Assembly (NCBI GenBank): GCA_947455205.1
Contig: CANGNF010000047.1
Span: forward strand, 1 to 35,244
Origin: Acetobacteraceae bacterium
GTDB lineage: Bacteria; Pseudomonadota; Alphaproteobacteria; Acetobacterales; Acetobacteraceae
DNA: 35,244 bases
Direction: 5' to 3'
Position numbers and translations under genes: made by a program. Positions 14,835-23,849 of this stretch are shown piece after piece. The stretch's first letter is position 1. Each line of letters opens with the position of its first letter. The notes under the pieces were generated by a model. The model was given only the letters and a program-made list of their open reading frames with translations. It did no database searches and was not told the origin of the DNA.

Positions 14835-16049
14835 ATGACCGTCGCCGCAACCGCCGGAGCCGCCGCCACAGGACCGCTCGCCGGCATCCGCATCCTGGAC
14901 CTCACGGCGGTCGTGCTCGGCCCCTTCGCCACCCAGACCCTGGGCGACTGGGGCGCCGAGGTGATCAAGGTGGAGAACCTGGACGGCGACCTGGCGCGCA
15001 ATTCCGGCATGTTCCGCAACAAGGGCATGGCCAGCGTCTTCCTGCAGATCAACCGCAACAAGCGCAGCGTGGCGCTGGACCTGAAGCAGCCCGCGGCCAA
15101 GGACGTGCTGCGCCGGCTGATCCCGACCATCGACGTGCTGGTGACCAATATCCGCCCCGCCGGCATGGACCGCCTGGGCTTCGGCTACGAGGCCTGCCGC
15201 GCACTGAACCCGAAGCTGGTCTTCGCGGTGGCCACCGGCTTCGGCCAGGATGGCCCGTACAAGGCGCGCCCCGCCTTCGACGAGATCATCCAGGCCGCCA
15301 GCGGCTTCGCCAGTTCCATGGGCACCGATGACGAGCCGCAATTCGTGCCCAGCCTGCTGGCCGACAAGCTGACCGGCATGGCGCTGGTGCAGGCGGTCTG
15401 CGCCGCGCTGTTCCACCGGGAACGCAGCGGCGAGGGCCAGCTGGTGGAGGTGCCGATGCTGGAGACGCTGACCGCCTTCAACAGCGTGGACATGCTGGGG
15501 GGCATGAGCTTCGAGCCCGTGCTGGGCCCGCCCGGCTACAAGCGGCTGAAGCACCGCAAGCCGGCGCAGACCAAGGATGGCTGGCTGACCATGCTGCCCT
15601 ATTCCACCGCCAATTGGTGCCGCTTCTTCGAGGCTGTCGGCCACCCCGAGATGATCGAGCGATTCGGCGTCCGGGACCCGGTGCAGCGGGCGCAGAACAT
15701 CGACCAAGTCTATGCGGCGATGCGCGAGATCTCGAAAAGCCGGACCAATGCGGAGTGGGAGGAGCTGCTGCTCTCCATCGACGTGCCGCACACCACCTTC
15801 ACCCGGCAGACCGAGGTTATGGAGCAGCCGCATTTGAAGGCGGTGGGGATGTTCCCGGTTTCCGACCACCCGACCGAGGGCGCGGTCCGCGTGGCCCGGC
15901 CGCCGACGAAGTTCGCCAGCACCCCGGCCAGCATCCGCCGCCACGTGCCGCGCCTGGGCGAGCATACCGCGGAGGTGCTGGGCGAGCTGGGCTACACCGA
16001 GGCCGAGATCGCGGCGCTGGTGGCGGCGAAGGCGGCGAAGACGGCGTGA
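14835..16049 (+). CDS. CaiB/BaiF family III CoA-transferase
   Basis: A 404-residue enzyme that moves CoA between carboxylic acids. The family opening GPLAGIRILDLTAVVLGPFA, the segment LGDWGAEVIKVE, the core RNKRSVALDLK and the catalytic Asp149 in ARPAFDEIIQAASG are all present, and length is normal. AGGGAA lies 7 nt before the ATG. Its stop TGA shares bases with the GTG start of the aminotransferase gene (GTGA), so the two are translationally coupled. With the TctC receptor upstream it suggests import of an organic acid followed by CoA activation. The exact acid cannot be told. Confidence 0.93.
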   Translation: MTVAATAGAAATGPLAGIRILDLTAVVLGPFATQTLGDWGAEVIKVENLDGDLARNSGMFRNKGMASVFLQINRNKRSVALDLKQPAAKDVLRRLIPTIDVLVTNIRPAGMDRLGFGYEACRALNPKLVFAVATGFGQDGPYKARPAFDEIIQAASGFASSMGTDDEPQFVPSLLADKLTGMALVQAVCAALFHRERSGEGQLVEVPMLETLTAFNSVDMLGGMSFEPVLGPPGYKRLKHRKPAQTKDGWLTMLPYSTANWCRFFEAVGHPEMIERFGVRDPVQRAQNIDQVYAAMREISKSRTNAEWEELLLSIDVPHTTFTRQTEVMEQPHLKAVGMFPVSDHPTEGAVRVARPPTKFASTPASIRRHVPRLGEHTAEVLGELGYTEAEIAALVAAKAAKTA

Positions 16050-17203
16050 GGCTCTCCCCCCGCATCCAGGCCACCGCCGAGCCGGCGATCCCCGCCGCCC
16101 GCGCCTGGGCGGCGCGCTATGCCGGCCAGGCCGGGGCGGCGGTGGACCTGACCCAGGCGGTGCCGGGCTACCCGCCCCACCCTGCCCTGCTGGAGCAGCT
16201 TGGCCGCGCCGCCGGCGATGCGCGGCTGGCCGGGTATGGGCCGATAGATGGCGACCCGGCGCTGCGGGCCGCGCTGGCCGCGGACATCACCCGATTCTAC
16301 GGCGCCGAGGTGACGGCCGCCGACGTCGCGATAACGGCCGGCGGCAACCTGGCGTTTTCCATGGTCATGGCGGTGATCTGCGGCCATGGCGACAAGGTGG
16401 CGCTGCCGACGCCCTGGTACTTCAACCACCAGATGGCGCTGACCATGCTGGGCGCCCAGGTGCTGCCGCTGCCCTGCGTGGCCGAGCAGGGCTTCGTGCC
16501 CAGCGCCGCCGAGGCCCGCGCCCTGCTGGCCCAGGGCGCCCGCGCGCTGGTGCTGGTGACGCCGAACAACCCGACCGGCGCGGTCTATCCGCCGGCGCTG
16601 ATCGCCGAGTTGGCCGCCGCCTGCCGCGACGCCGGCGCCTGGCTGGTGCTGGACGAGACCTACCGCGACTTCCTGGCCGAATCGCAGTCGCCGCCGCATC
16701 AGCTGTTCAGCGACCCGGCGTGGCGCGACCATGTGGTGCACCTGTACAGCTTCTCGAAGGCCTATTGCGTGCCGGGGCATCGGGTTGGCGCCGTGGTCTG
16801 CGGGCCGGCCTTCCGGGCGGAGCTGGTGAAGGCGCTGGACACCTGGCAGATCTGCCCGCCCCGCGCCGCGCAGCACGCCCTGGCCTGGGCGGTGCCGGCG
16901 CTGCTGGACTGGCGCCAGGCCAACCGGGACCTGATGGCCAGCCGCGCCGAGGCTTTTCGCAGTGCCGTGGCGCAGCTGCCGGGCTGGCGGCTGGACGCGC
17001 TGGGCGCCTACTTCGCCTATCTGCGCCTGCCGGAGGACGCGCCCAACGCCATGGCCGTAGCCGAGACCCTGGCGGCCGAGCGCGGGCTGATGTGCCTGCC
17101 CGGCCCGTTCTTCGGCCCCGGCCAGCAGCGCCACCTGCGCCTGGCCTTCGCCAATGTCGGGCTGGAGGCGATCGCCGAGGTGCCGGGGCGGCTGCACGGG
17201 TAG
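16046..17203 (+). CDS. Class I/II PLP-dependent aminotransferase
   Basis: A 385-residue fold-type I aminotransferase. The GTG start overlaps the CoA-transferase stop by four bases; no upstream alternative in this frame fits. PLP-binding landmarks are AITAGGNLAFSMVM, the conserved NNPTG at residues 174-178, Asp203 in VLDETYRDF, and the Schiff-base Lys238 in YSFSKAY followed by PGHRVG. The C-terminal small domain ends with RHLRLAFANVG. It is closest in layout to aspartate/aromatic-type aminotransferases, but the substrate is unknown. Coupling to a CoA-transferase is unusual and suggests an amino or keto acid intermediate in the same pathway. Confidence 0.9.
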   Translation: MRLSPRIQATAEPAIPAARAWAARYAGQAGAAVDLTQAVPGYPPHPALLEQLGRAAGDARLAGYGPIDGDPALRAALAADITRFYGAEVTAADVAITAGGNLAFSMVMAVICGHGDKVALPTPWYFNHQMALTMLGAQVLPLPCVAEQGFVPSAAEARALLAQGARALVLVTPNNPTGAVYPPALIAELAAACRDAGAWLVLDETYRDFLAESQSPPHQLFSDPAWRDHVVHLYSFSKAYCVPGHRVGAVVCGPAFRAELVKALDTWQICPPRAAQHALAWAVPALLDWRQANRDLMASRAEAFRSAVAQLPGWRLDALGAYFAYLRLPEDAPNAMAVAETLAAERGLMCLPGPFFGPGQQRHLRLAFANVGLEAIAEVPGRLHG

Positions 17204-17273
17204 CTGCCATCCGGGTTTTTCATTGGTGCCGGGCGCTGCCTCGCCCCAGGCTGGCGGCCAAGGGAGAACCACC

Positions 17274-18341
17274 ATGACCCAAGCCCGCGCCCGCGCCGAC
17301 GCCTTCTGTGCCGCCTTCGGCCTGCGCGTGCCGATTTTGCAGGCGCCGATGGCCAGTGCCTCGCCACCCGCGCTGGCGGCGGCGGTGGCCGGGGCCGGCG
17401 GCATGGGCGGGCTGGGCGCGCTGATGACCGACGCAAAGGGCATCCGCGACTGGGTCGGCCGGTTCCGGGGCAGCAGCAACGGCGCCTTCCAGATCAACCT
17501 GTGGATCCCGGAAGCCGAGCCGGTGCGCGACCCCGCGCATGAGGACCAGGTGCGCCAGGTGCTGGCCGGGCTGGCCGGCGCCGCGGTGCCCGCCGCCGGC
17601 CCCGGCCCCTTCCTGCAGGAATTCGAGGCGCAGTGCGACGCCATGCTGGAGGCGGCGCCGGCCACGGCCAGCTCCATCATGGGCCTGTTCCCCCCCGCCA
17701 TCGTCGCGCGGATGAAGGCGCGCGGCATGAAGTGGATCGCCAATGCCACCACGGTGGCGGAGGCGCTGGCGGCCGAGGCGGCCGGTGCCGATGCGGTGGT
17801 GGCCCAGGGCGCCGAGGCCGGCGGGCATCGGGGCAGCTACGTCAACGCCGCGGCGGAGCAGCAGCTGGTCGGCCTGTTCGCGCTGCTGCCGCAGATGGCG
17901 GATGCGCTACGCGTCCCGGTGGTGGCGGCGGGCGGCATCATGGATGGCCGGGCAGTGGCGGCGGCGCTGACGCTGGGCGCCAGCGCGGTGCAGTTGGGCA
18001 CCGCCTTCCTGCGCTGCCCGGAGACCGCGGTTCACCCGGCCTACGCCGAGGCCGTTGGCCGCACCCAGCCGGAGGATACCGTGCTGACGCGCGGCTTCAG
18101 CGGGCGGCTGGGGCGCAGCGTGCGCAACCGGGTGACGGAGGCCTTCGCCGGCGCGGTGCCGCCCGCGCCCTACCCGGTACAGCGGGCGCTGATGGCAACG
18201 GTGCGTGACGCGGCGACGGCGGCCAGCGACGGCTCGCGGATGCAGAGCTGGGCCGGCCAGGGCGCGGCGTTGGCGCGGGCCGAGCCGGCCGCCGAGGTGG
18301 TGCGGCGGGTCTGGGCGGAGGCCGCGGCGCTGCTGCCCTGA
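17274..18341 (+). CDS. Nitronate monooxygenase-like FMN protein (2-nitropropane dioxygenase family)
   Basis: A 355-residue TIM-barrel flavoprotein. AAGGGAGAA lies just before the ATG. Family marks are the opening VPILQAPMAS, GGMGGLGAL, the catalytic-region motif QGAEAGGHRGS with His185, VVAAGGIMDGRAVAAAL and the phosphate-binding GASAVQLGTAFL. Established members oxidise alkyl nitronates, but many relatives are enoyl reductases or have unknown roles, so the name is a family name only. It lies 70 nt after the aminotransferase; a TTTTT run at about 17215 is not preceded by a clear stem. It converges on the transporter gene with 17 nt between stops. Confidence 0.9.
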   Translation: MTQARARADAFCAAFGLRVPILQAPMASASPPALAAAVAGAGGMGGLGALMTDAKGIRDWVGRFRGSSNGAFQINLWIPEAEPVRDPAHEDQVRQVLAGLAGAAVPAAGPGPFLQEFEAQCDAMLEAAPATASSIMGLFPPAIVARMKARGMKWIANATTVAEALAAEAAGADAVVAQGAEAGGHRGSYVNAAAEQQLVGLFALLPQMADALRVPVVAAGGIMDGRAVAAALTLGASAVQLGTAFLRCPETAVHPAYAEAVGRTQPEDTVLTRGFSGRLGRSVRNRVTEAFAGAVPPAPYPVQRALMATVRDAATAASDGSRMQSWAGQGAALARAEPAAEVVRRVWAEAAALLP

Positions 18342-18358
18342 ATGGCCGGGCGTCTGCC

Positions 18359-19312
18359 CTACCCTTCCGGCACCAGCAGCCGGCCATCCAGCAGCCGCCG
18401 CAGCGTGGCGCCCGCCACCAGGGTGATGATGCCGGTGGCGGCCAGCAGCACCAGCCACAGCAGCGGCGCCTGCCACGCCGCCGGATGCGCCCGCGCCGCC
18501 TGTTGCAGCGCGCTGGCGAAGGCGGCGCTGGGAAAGGTCCAGCCCCACCAGGACATGGCGAAGGGCGCGCGGGCGAAGTCGCCGGCCAGGCTCAGCATCA
18601 CCGCTGCCACCAGCAGCGCCAGGCCCAGGCAGGCCAGCGGCCCTGGCCCGAAGCCGCCGGTCAGCCCAGCCAGCGACAGCGCGCCGACCGCCGGGGGCGC
18701 CAGGAAGATCACCAGCGCCGGCTGCAACGCCGCCGGCAGCGGCGGGCCGAGGATGAGCCGGTACAGCAGCAGCGGCTGCAGCATGGCCCAGAGCAGCGCA
18801 CCCAGGCCGAACAGCATCCAGTTCAACGCCGGAAAGCCCAGCGGCACGCCGAAGACCGGCGCCAGGATGTTGCCGACCAGCGGGATCAGCAGCGGCGGGG
18901 TCAGCACGGCAGCCTGCCTGGGCGATCGCAGCAGTCCGCGCACCGTCCAGGTGCCGATGGCGAAATGCGCGGCGACGCCAACCAGCCAGACATCGGCGGC
19001 CAGGTCCGGCGCATGCGGCGTCATCGCGCCGGCGATGATCATGACGCCGATGCTGACCGTGCCGGCGAAGGCGGCGCGCACCGGGTGGGCCAGGTCCGCC
19101 GCCAGCGCCCCGGGGTGGCGCAGGGCGCGGGCCAGGTGCAGCCCGGCCAGGGCCAGCCACAGCAGCGTGGCCAGCAGCAGCAATGCCTCCCCGATGAAGC
19201 CGGGCGCGCCGAGGCTGCGCCCGGCCTCCCGCCAGGCCATGCCAAGGCCGCCGATGCCCATGGGCGCGGCGAACAGTGGCAGCGGCAGGTGTTGCAGGCG
19301 GGGCTGGGTCAA
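18359..19312 (-). CDS. TehA/SLAC1-family (TDT) membrane transporter
   Basis: A 317-residue integral membrane protein with about ten hydrophobic helices. The first is PLPLFAAPMGIGGLGMAWRE, the usual SLAC1/TehA first helix; later ones include SIGVMIIAGAM, FAIGTWTVRG, LIPLVGNILAPVFG and SWWGWTFPSAAFASAL. The TTG start at 19312 shares TTGA with the stop of the SDR gene before it; an ATG 19 codons later would cut the first helix. The family transports anions or C4-dicarboxylates, and some members confer tellurite resistance. As the last gene of the TPP enzyme operon it probably exports or imports the operon's organic-acid substrate. This role is inferred. Confidence 0.85.
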   Translation of the reverse strand: MTQPRLQHLPLPLFAAPMGIGGLGMAWREAGRSLGAPGFIGEALLLLATLLWLALAGLHLARALRHPGALAADLAHPVRAAFAGTVSIGVMIIAGAMTPHAPDLAADVWLVGVAAHFAIGTWTVRGLLRSPRQAAVLTPPLLIPLVGNILAPVFGVPLGFPALNWMLFGLGALLWAMLQPLLLYRLILGPPLPAALQPALVIFLAPPAVGALSLAGLTGGFGPGPLACLGLALLVAAVMLSLAGDFARAPFAMSWWGWTFPSAAFASALQQAARAHPAAWQAPLLWLVLLAATGIITLVAGATLRRLLDGRLLVPEG

Positions 19313-20049
19313 TACGTGCTGCGCCCGCCGGTCACGTCGAACACCGCGCCGGTGGAGAAGCTGCACTCCTCGGTCAGCAGCCAGCAGACCAGGTTGGCGA
19401 TCTCCTCGACCTGGACGAAGCGGTTCATCGGGATCTTGGAGAGCATGTAGGCGATCTGCGCCTCGGTCATCTGCTTGAAGATGTCGGTCTTGGCGGCGGC
19501 TGGCGTCACGCAGTTCACGCGGATGCCGGTCTGCGCCAGTTCCTTGCCCAGCGACTTGGTCAGGCCGATGACGCCGGCCTTGGCGGCGGAATAGGCGGCC
19601 GCGTTGGGGTTGCCCTCCTTGCCCGCCACGCTGGCGATGTTGACGATGCGGCCGTAGTTGCGCGCCCGCATGCCCGGGATGACAGCGCGGTCGCACAGGA
19701 AGACGCCGTTGAGGTCGATGTCGATGACCTGGCGCCAGGCATCCACCGGGTAGTTCTCCACCAGCGCATTCGGGCCGGTGATGCCGGCATTGGCCACCAG
19801 CAGGTCCACCGGACCCAGGGCGGCCTCGGTGCCGGCCAGGGCGGCGTTGATGTCGGCCTCGCTGGTCACGTCCACCTTGGCCGCGAAGCCCCCGAGCCGC
19901 GTGGCCTGCGCCTGGGCTTCGGCCAAGTCCACATCCCAGATGGCGACCTTGGCGCCGCCGGCGACGCAGCGTTCCGCCACCGCCAGGCCGATGCCGCGGG
20001 CACCACCGGTGATGACCGCGACGCGGCCCTTGAGGTCGTAGGTGTTCAT
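19309..20049 (-). CDS. Short-chain dehydrogenase/reductase (SDR) 1
   Basis: A 246-residue classical SDR. The NAD(P)-binding motif TGGARGIG is at residues 14-21, NAG at 87-89, and the catalytic Ser140, Tyr153 and Lys157 lie in NIAS and AAYSAAKAG. Asp38 at the end of the second strand (AIWDVD) favours NAD. AAGGGAA precedes the ATG by about 6 nt. It likely oxidises a secondary alcohol or reduces a ketone. It lies 40 nt after SDR 2 and overlaps the transporter start by four bases, all in one operon on the minus strand. The pair of SDRs with a zinc alcohol dehydrogenase suggests successive oxidations of a polyol or sugar acid. Confidence 0.93.
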   Translation of the reverse strand: MNTYDLKGRVAVITGGARGIGLAVAERCVAGGAKVAIWDVDLAEAQAQATRLGGFAAKVDVTSEADINAALAGTEAALGPVDLLVANAGITGPNALVENYPVDAWRQVIDIDLNGVFLCDRAVIPGMRARNYGRIVNIASVAGKEGNPNAAAYSAAKAGVIGLTKSLGKELAQTGIRVNCVTPAAAKTDIFKQMTEAQIAYMLSKIPMNRFVQVEEIANLVCWLLTEECSFSTGAVFDVTGGRSTY

Positions 20050-20089
20050 CGTCGTTCCCTTGCTTGTTGGCGGCGGTGGTTCGGGCCGT

Positions 20090-20848
20090 TCAGGGCATGA
20101 AGCTGCCGCCACCGACATCGATGGTCGCGCCGGTGACATAGCCCGCGGCGTCGCTGGCCAGGAAGGCCACCACTTCCGCCACATCCAGCGGCGTGCCGAC
20201 GCGGCCCATCGGCACCTGGGCGATGAAGGCGGCGTTGACCGCGTCCGAAGCACCCTGCGCCATCGGCGTGTCGATCCGCCCCGGCGCAATGGCGTTGCAG
20301 GTGATGCCGTCGGGGCCGAGTTCCACCGCCAGCGAGCGGGTGAAGCCCATCAGCCCCGTCTTGCTGGCGGCGTAGTGGGCGCCGGCGATCTGGCTTTTGG
20401 CGCGGGCGGCCTGGCTGGTCATGTTGATGATCCGGCCCCATTTCCGCGCCTTCAGCGGCACCATGCAGGCCTGGGAGACCAGGAAGGCGCCGGTCAGGTT
20501 GACCTCCAGCACCTTCCGCCATTCCGCCACGGGCATGTCGGCGATCTTGCGGGGCCGGCCGTTCAGCTTGGGCGAGATGCCCGCGTTGTTGACCACGACG
20601 CCGAGCCGATACCACCAGTCCTTCAGCATCTGCGGCAGGTTGCCCACCTGGGCTTCGTCCGAGACATCCAGCCGGATCGCGCGGGCCTCCAGCCCATCCC
20701 GGCGCAGCGCCTCGGCGGTGTCCTCCACGCCCTCGATCACATCGGCCAGCACCACGGGGTGGCCAGCTTCCGCCAGGCGCCTGGCCACGCCGGCACCAAT
20801 GCCGCGGGCGGCGCCGGTGATGAGGGCGACACGTTCACTGTTGCTCAT
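20090..20848 (-). CDS. Short-chain dehydrogenase/reductase (SDR) 2
   Basis: A 252-residue classical SDR. TGAARGIG is at residues 11-18, NNAG at 87-90, and the catalytic Ser145, Tyr159 and Lys163 lie in NMTS and AHYAASKTG. Asp36 in VVLADV favours NAD. The C-terminal GATIDVGGGSFMP is typical of the 3-oxoacyl-ACP reductase-like group. The start ATG overlaps the stop of the zinc dehydrogenase gene (ATGA), so the two are coupled. It differs clearly from SDR 1 in sequence, so the two are not recent duplicates and probably have separate substrates. Confidence 0.93.
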   Translation of the reverse strand: MSNSERVALITGAARGIGAGVARRLAEAGHPVVLADVIEGVEDTAEALRRDGLEARAIRLDVSDEAQVGNLPQMLKDWWYRLGVVVNNAGISPKLNGRPRKIADMPVAEWRKVLEVNLTGAFLVSQACMVPLKARKWGRIINMTSQAARAKSQIAGAHYAASKTGLMGFTRSLAVELGPDGITCNAIAPGRIDTPMAQGASDAVNAAFIAQVPMGRVGTPLDVAEVVAFLASDAAGYVTGATIDVGGGSFMP

Positions 20849-21876
20849 AGCGTCAACATCACCTTGCTGGCGGCGCGTTGCCGCGCGAGTTCGAAACCCT
20901 CGATGCCGCGGGACAGCGGCAGGCGGTGGGTGATCATCGGGCGGAAAGCCTCGGGCGTGGCGGCCAGCATGGCCATCACCTTGTCCCAGGTCTGCCGTTC
21001 GGCGCCATGGCTGGCGCGGAGTTGCCAGCGCATGCGGACGAACTCCGTCAGCGGCAGGGTCAGCGCACCGGCGTGGATGCCGACCACGCCGAAGACGCCG
21101 CCCTTCTTCAGCACGGAGAGCCCTTCGTTGATGCTGGCGGGCACGCCCGTGGCTTCCAGCACCACATCCACGGCGCGGCCGCCGGTCAGCGCCCTCACCT
21201 GCTCGGCCAGCGGCGCCTCGGCCACGTCGATCAGGTGGTGGAAGCCGAGCTGGCGCAGCACGTCGAAGCGCGGCGCATCGGCCCGGCCGCTGACCAGCAC
21301 GCGGGTGGCGCCGGCGGCGCGGGCCGCCAGCGCAATGGCCTGGCCGATGGTGCCGGGGCCGAGCACCAGCACCGTGTCGCCGACGCCCACTTCCGTGGTC
21401 AGCACCGCCTGCAGGCCAACGCCGAGCGGTTCCGCCAACGCTGCCAACTCTGCATCCACAGCGTCCGGCACCGGCACGCAGCAGCGCGTCGGCACGCGGA
21501 CGGTGGGGGCGAAACCGCCATTCCGCGTCAGGCCAATTCCCTGCCGTTCCAGGCAGTTGCGCGCATTGTCGCTGAGGCAGTTGGCGCAGCGGCCGCAGGC
21601 GACGAAGGGAATCACCGCCACGCGCTGGCCGGGCTGGAACGGGCTGCCGGTGCCGTTCTTCAGGATGCGGCCGGCGAATTCGTGGCCCATGACCAGCGGC
21701 AGATGCGGCACCATGAACTCGTAGCCGCCGGACCATTCATAGGCGTGGACATCGCTGCCGCAGATGCCCGCGGCTTCCACCTGGATCACCACCTCGCCGG
21801 GGCCTGGTGGGAAGGCGTCGGCCACTTCCTCCAGCGCTAGGCCGAAGCCGGCGCTGGTCTTGCGGAGCGAGAGCAT
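20845..21876 (-). CDS. Zinc-dependent medium-chain alcohol dehydrogenase
   Basis: A 343-residue MDR enzyme of the threonine/sorbitol dehydrogenase type. The catalytic zinc ligands are Cys39 (GICGSDVH), His65 and Glu66 (MGHEFAG), with Glu149 nearby. Structural zinc is held by Cys94, Cys97, Cys100 and Cys108. The Rossmann motif is GPGTIG at residues 173-178. The substrate is a secondary alcohol or polyol and the cofactor is probably NAD. The ATG shares one base with the stop of the TPP enzyme gene, and the next gene overlaps it by four bases, so it sits in the middle of a tightly packed operon. Confidence 0.93.
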   Translation of the reverse strand: MLSLRKTSAGFGLALEEVADAFPPGPGEVVIQVEAAGICGSDVHAYEWSGGYEFMVPHLPLVMGHEFAGRILKNGTGSPFQPGQRVAVIPFVACGRCANCLSDNARNCLERQGIGLTRNGGFAPTVRVPTRCCVPVPDAVDAELAALAEPLGVGLQAVLTTEVGVGDTVLVLGPGTIGQAIALAARAAGATRVLVSGRADAPRFDVLRQLGFHHLIDVAEAPLAEQVRALTGGRAVDVVLEATGVPASINEGLSVLKKGGVFGVVGIHAGALTLPLTEFVRMRWQLRASHGAERQTWDKVMAMLAATPEAFRPMITHRLPLSRGIEGFELARQRAASKVMLTL

Positions 21877-23603
21877 CAGAACGGCTCCGGGTAGTGGCCG
21901 GCGAAGACCGAAATGGGCGGGTGGGCCGCCGGGTCGGTCAGCACGTCCAGCAGCACCGGGGCGCCCTGCGCGGCGGCCTTCTGCAGCGTGGCGCTGATCT
22001 CGTCGCCGCTGCGGAGGCTCCAGCCTTCCACGCCGCAGCCGCGGGCGATCATGGCGTGGTCGGTCTCGGCGAAGAAGACGGCCTTGGTGTGCTCGCCGAA
22101 CTTCACCTCCTCGGCGTGCTTCTGGTAGCCCAGGATGCCGTTGTTCAGCACCATGGTCACGATGGGCAGTTGCAGCCGGCGCAGCGTCTCCAGCTCCGCC
22201 CATGAATGGCCGAAGCCACCATCGCCACAGAGGCACCAGACCCTGCTTTCCGGCGCCGCGATCTGCGCGCCGATCGCCATCGGCAGGCCCCAGCCAAGGC
22301 CGGCAATGCCGCGCGGCGTCAGGAAGCGTTGGCCCAGGCGGGCGGTCAGGCCATTGGCGATCCAGATGCTGGAATAGCTGGCATCCGCCACCACGATATC
22401 GGTCGGCCGCAGCAGCTTGTTCAGCTCCGCCATCAGCCGTTCCGGGCGGATCGGGCTGCTGTCGCGCGTGGTGATGGCGGCCGTGGTCCTGGCGTGTTCG
22501 GCATGGGCCTTGGCGATGGCGGATTCCACCGCCGGCCGCGCGGCGGCGCGGGCGGCGACGCCCTCCGCCAGCAGCGCGTCCTTCAGCGCCGCCAGGGTCA
22601 GCTTGGCGTCGCCCAACAGGCGCAGCGCTTCGTAGTTACGGCCGATCTCCATCGGGTCCGCGTCCAGGTGGATGAAGGTGGCGTCGCGCGGGTAGAGTTT
22701 CCAGCTGTCGGTGCCGTTCTGGTTGGTGCGGCTGCCGACCAGCAGGATGACGTCGGCCTGCTGCACCATGTCGCGCAGGTGTTCGGTCCGCGCCCCCGGC
22801 CCCATGACGTAGCCGACCACGCCGAGCGAGAGCGGGTGCGTCTCATCGACGCTGCCCTTGCCCATGACGGTGGTGCCCACCGGCAGGTGCGCCGCCTGCT
22901 GCAGCGCGGCCAGCTCGGCGCTGGCATCCGAAAGGTGGATCCCGCCGCCGGCGATGACCAGCGGGCGCTTGGCCTGCGCCAGCAGCTTCGCGGCCTCCGC
23001 AATGCGAGACGGGTCCGCCAGCGTGCGGTCCAGCGGCACCATGCCCAGCTGCGCCACGCGCGGGCCGGTGGGCAGCGCCTGGTCCAGCAGCAGGTCCGCC
23101 GGCACCAGCAGCACCGCGGGGCCTGGGCGCCCGCTGCACGCGGCGGTGAAGGCCATGTCCACGTAGTCCTCCAGCCGGTCGGCGCGGTCCACGCGCTTCA
23201 CCCACTTCGCCACCGGGGCGAATAACCCAAAGTGGTCCAGCTCCTGGAAGGCGTTGCGGTCGGTGGCGTCGCGCGTCACCTCCTGCACCAGGGCAATGAT
23301 GGGCACGCTGGCCTTCAGCGCCTCCGCCAGCGGCGCCACCAGCAGGGTGGCGGCGGGGCCGTTCTGCGCGGTGACGATGCCGACCTTGCGGCTGATGCGG
23401 GCATAGCCATCGGCCATGGCGCCGCCGGCATTCTCCTGCCGGTAGACCTTCTGGTCGATCCCGACATGCGGGGCCGCCAGGTGGAAGGCGCTGGGCAGGC
23501 TCTGGCCGAAGGTCAGGGTTACGCCATGGCGGGCGAAGGCCTCGGCCAGGCGCAGGGCCACGGTGGCGTTGCCTCCTGTCCGGGTGGCGGCGGTGTTGGG
23601 CAT
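21876..23603 (-). CDS. Thiamine pyrophosphate enzyme, acetolactate synthase-like
   Basis: A 575-residue three-domain ThDP enzyme. The N-terminal domain holds the activating Glu57 in YRQENAGGAMADGYAR and the segment VTAQNGPAATLLVAPLAEAL. The central domain has VIAGGGIHLSDA. The C-terminal ThDP-binding motif starts GDGGF at residue 460 and ends NN about 27 residues later. GAGGAG lies about 8 nt before the ATG. It is closest in layout to the acetolactate synthase-like and 2-keto acid decarboxylase group, but a biosynthetic IlvB role is unlikely because no small regulatory subunit follows. As the first gene of an operon with three dehydrogenases and a transporter it probably makes or cleaves a hydroxy-keto acid. 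The substrate is unknown. Confidence 0.9.
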   Translation of the reverse strand: MPNTAATRTGGNATVALRLAEAFARHGVTLTFGQSLPSAFHLAAPHVGIDQKVYRQENAGGAMADGYARISRKVGIVTAQNGPAATLLVAPLAEALKASVPIIALVQEVTRDATDRNAFQELDHFGLFAPVAKWVKRVDRADRLEDYVDMAFTAACSGRPGPAVLLVPADLLLDQALPTGPRVAQLGMVPLDRTLADPSRIAEAAKLLAQAKRPLVIAGGGIHLSDASAELAALQQAAHLPVGTTVMGKGSVDETHPLSLGVVGYVMGPGARTEHLRDMVQQADVILLVGSRTNQNGTDSWKLYPRDATFIHLDADPMEIGRNYEALRLLGDAKLTLAALKDALLAEGVAARAAARPAVESAIAKAHAEHARTTAAITTRDSSPIRPERLMAELNKLLRPTDIVVADASYSSIWIANGLTARLGQRFLTPRGIAGLGWGLPMAIGAQIAAPESRVWCLCGDGGFGHSWAELETLRRLQLPIVTMVLNNGILGYQKHAEEVKFGEHTKAVFFAETDHAMIARGCGVEGWSLRSGDEISATLQKAAAQGAPVLLDVLTDPAAHPPISVFAGHYPEPF

Positions 23604-23849
23604 TCGGTCGTCTCCTCGGCGCCTGCCGGGCCATCTGGGCGGCCGGTTGGGCAAGCCGGCAGGCAACCGGCAAGTGCCATGGGCGTCAAGCCGGCGCCTT
23701 GCGCATCCGTGGCGGAGCAGGTTGGGGCAGCGCCCCGGGCGCCCGGGCGCCCGGCTCCGTCTCGGAGGGCGGGCGCGCCAAATAAAGCGCATCTCGCAAT
23801 GAACATGCTGGAAATGCCGGTATTCCCTGGGTTTCCCATCGAGCGAGAC

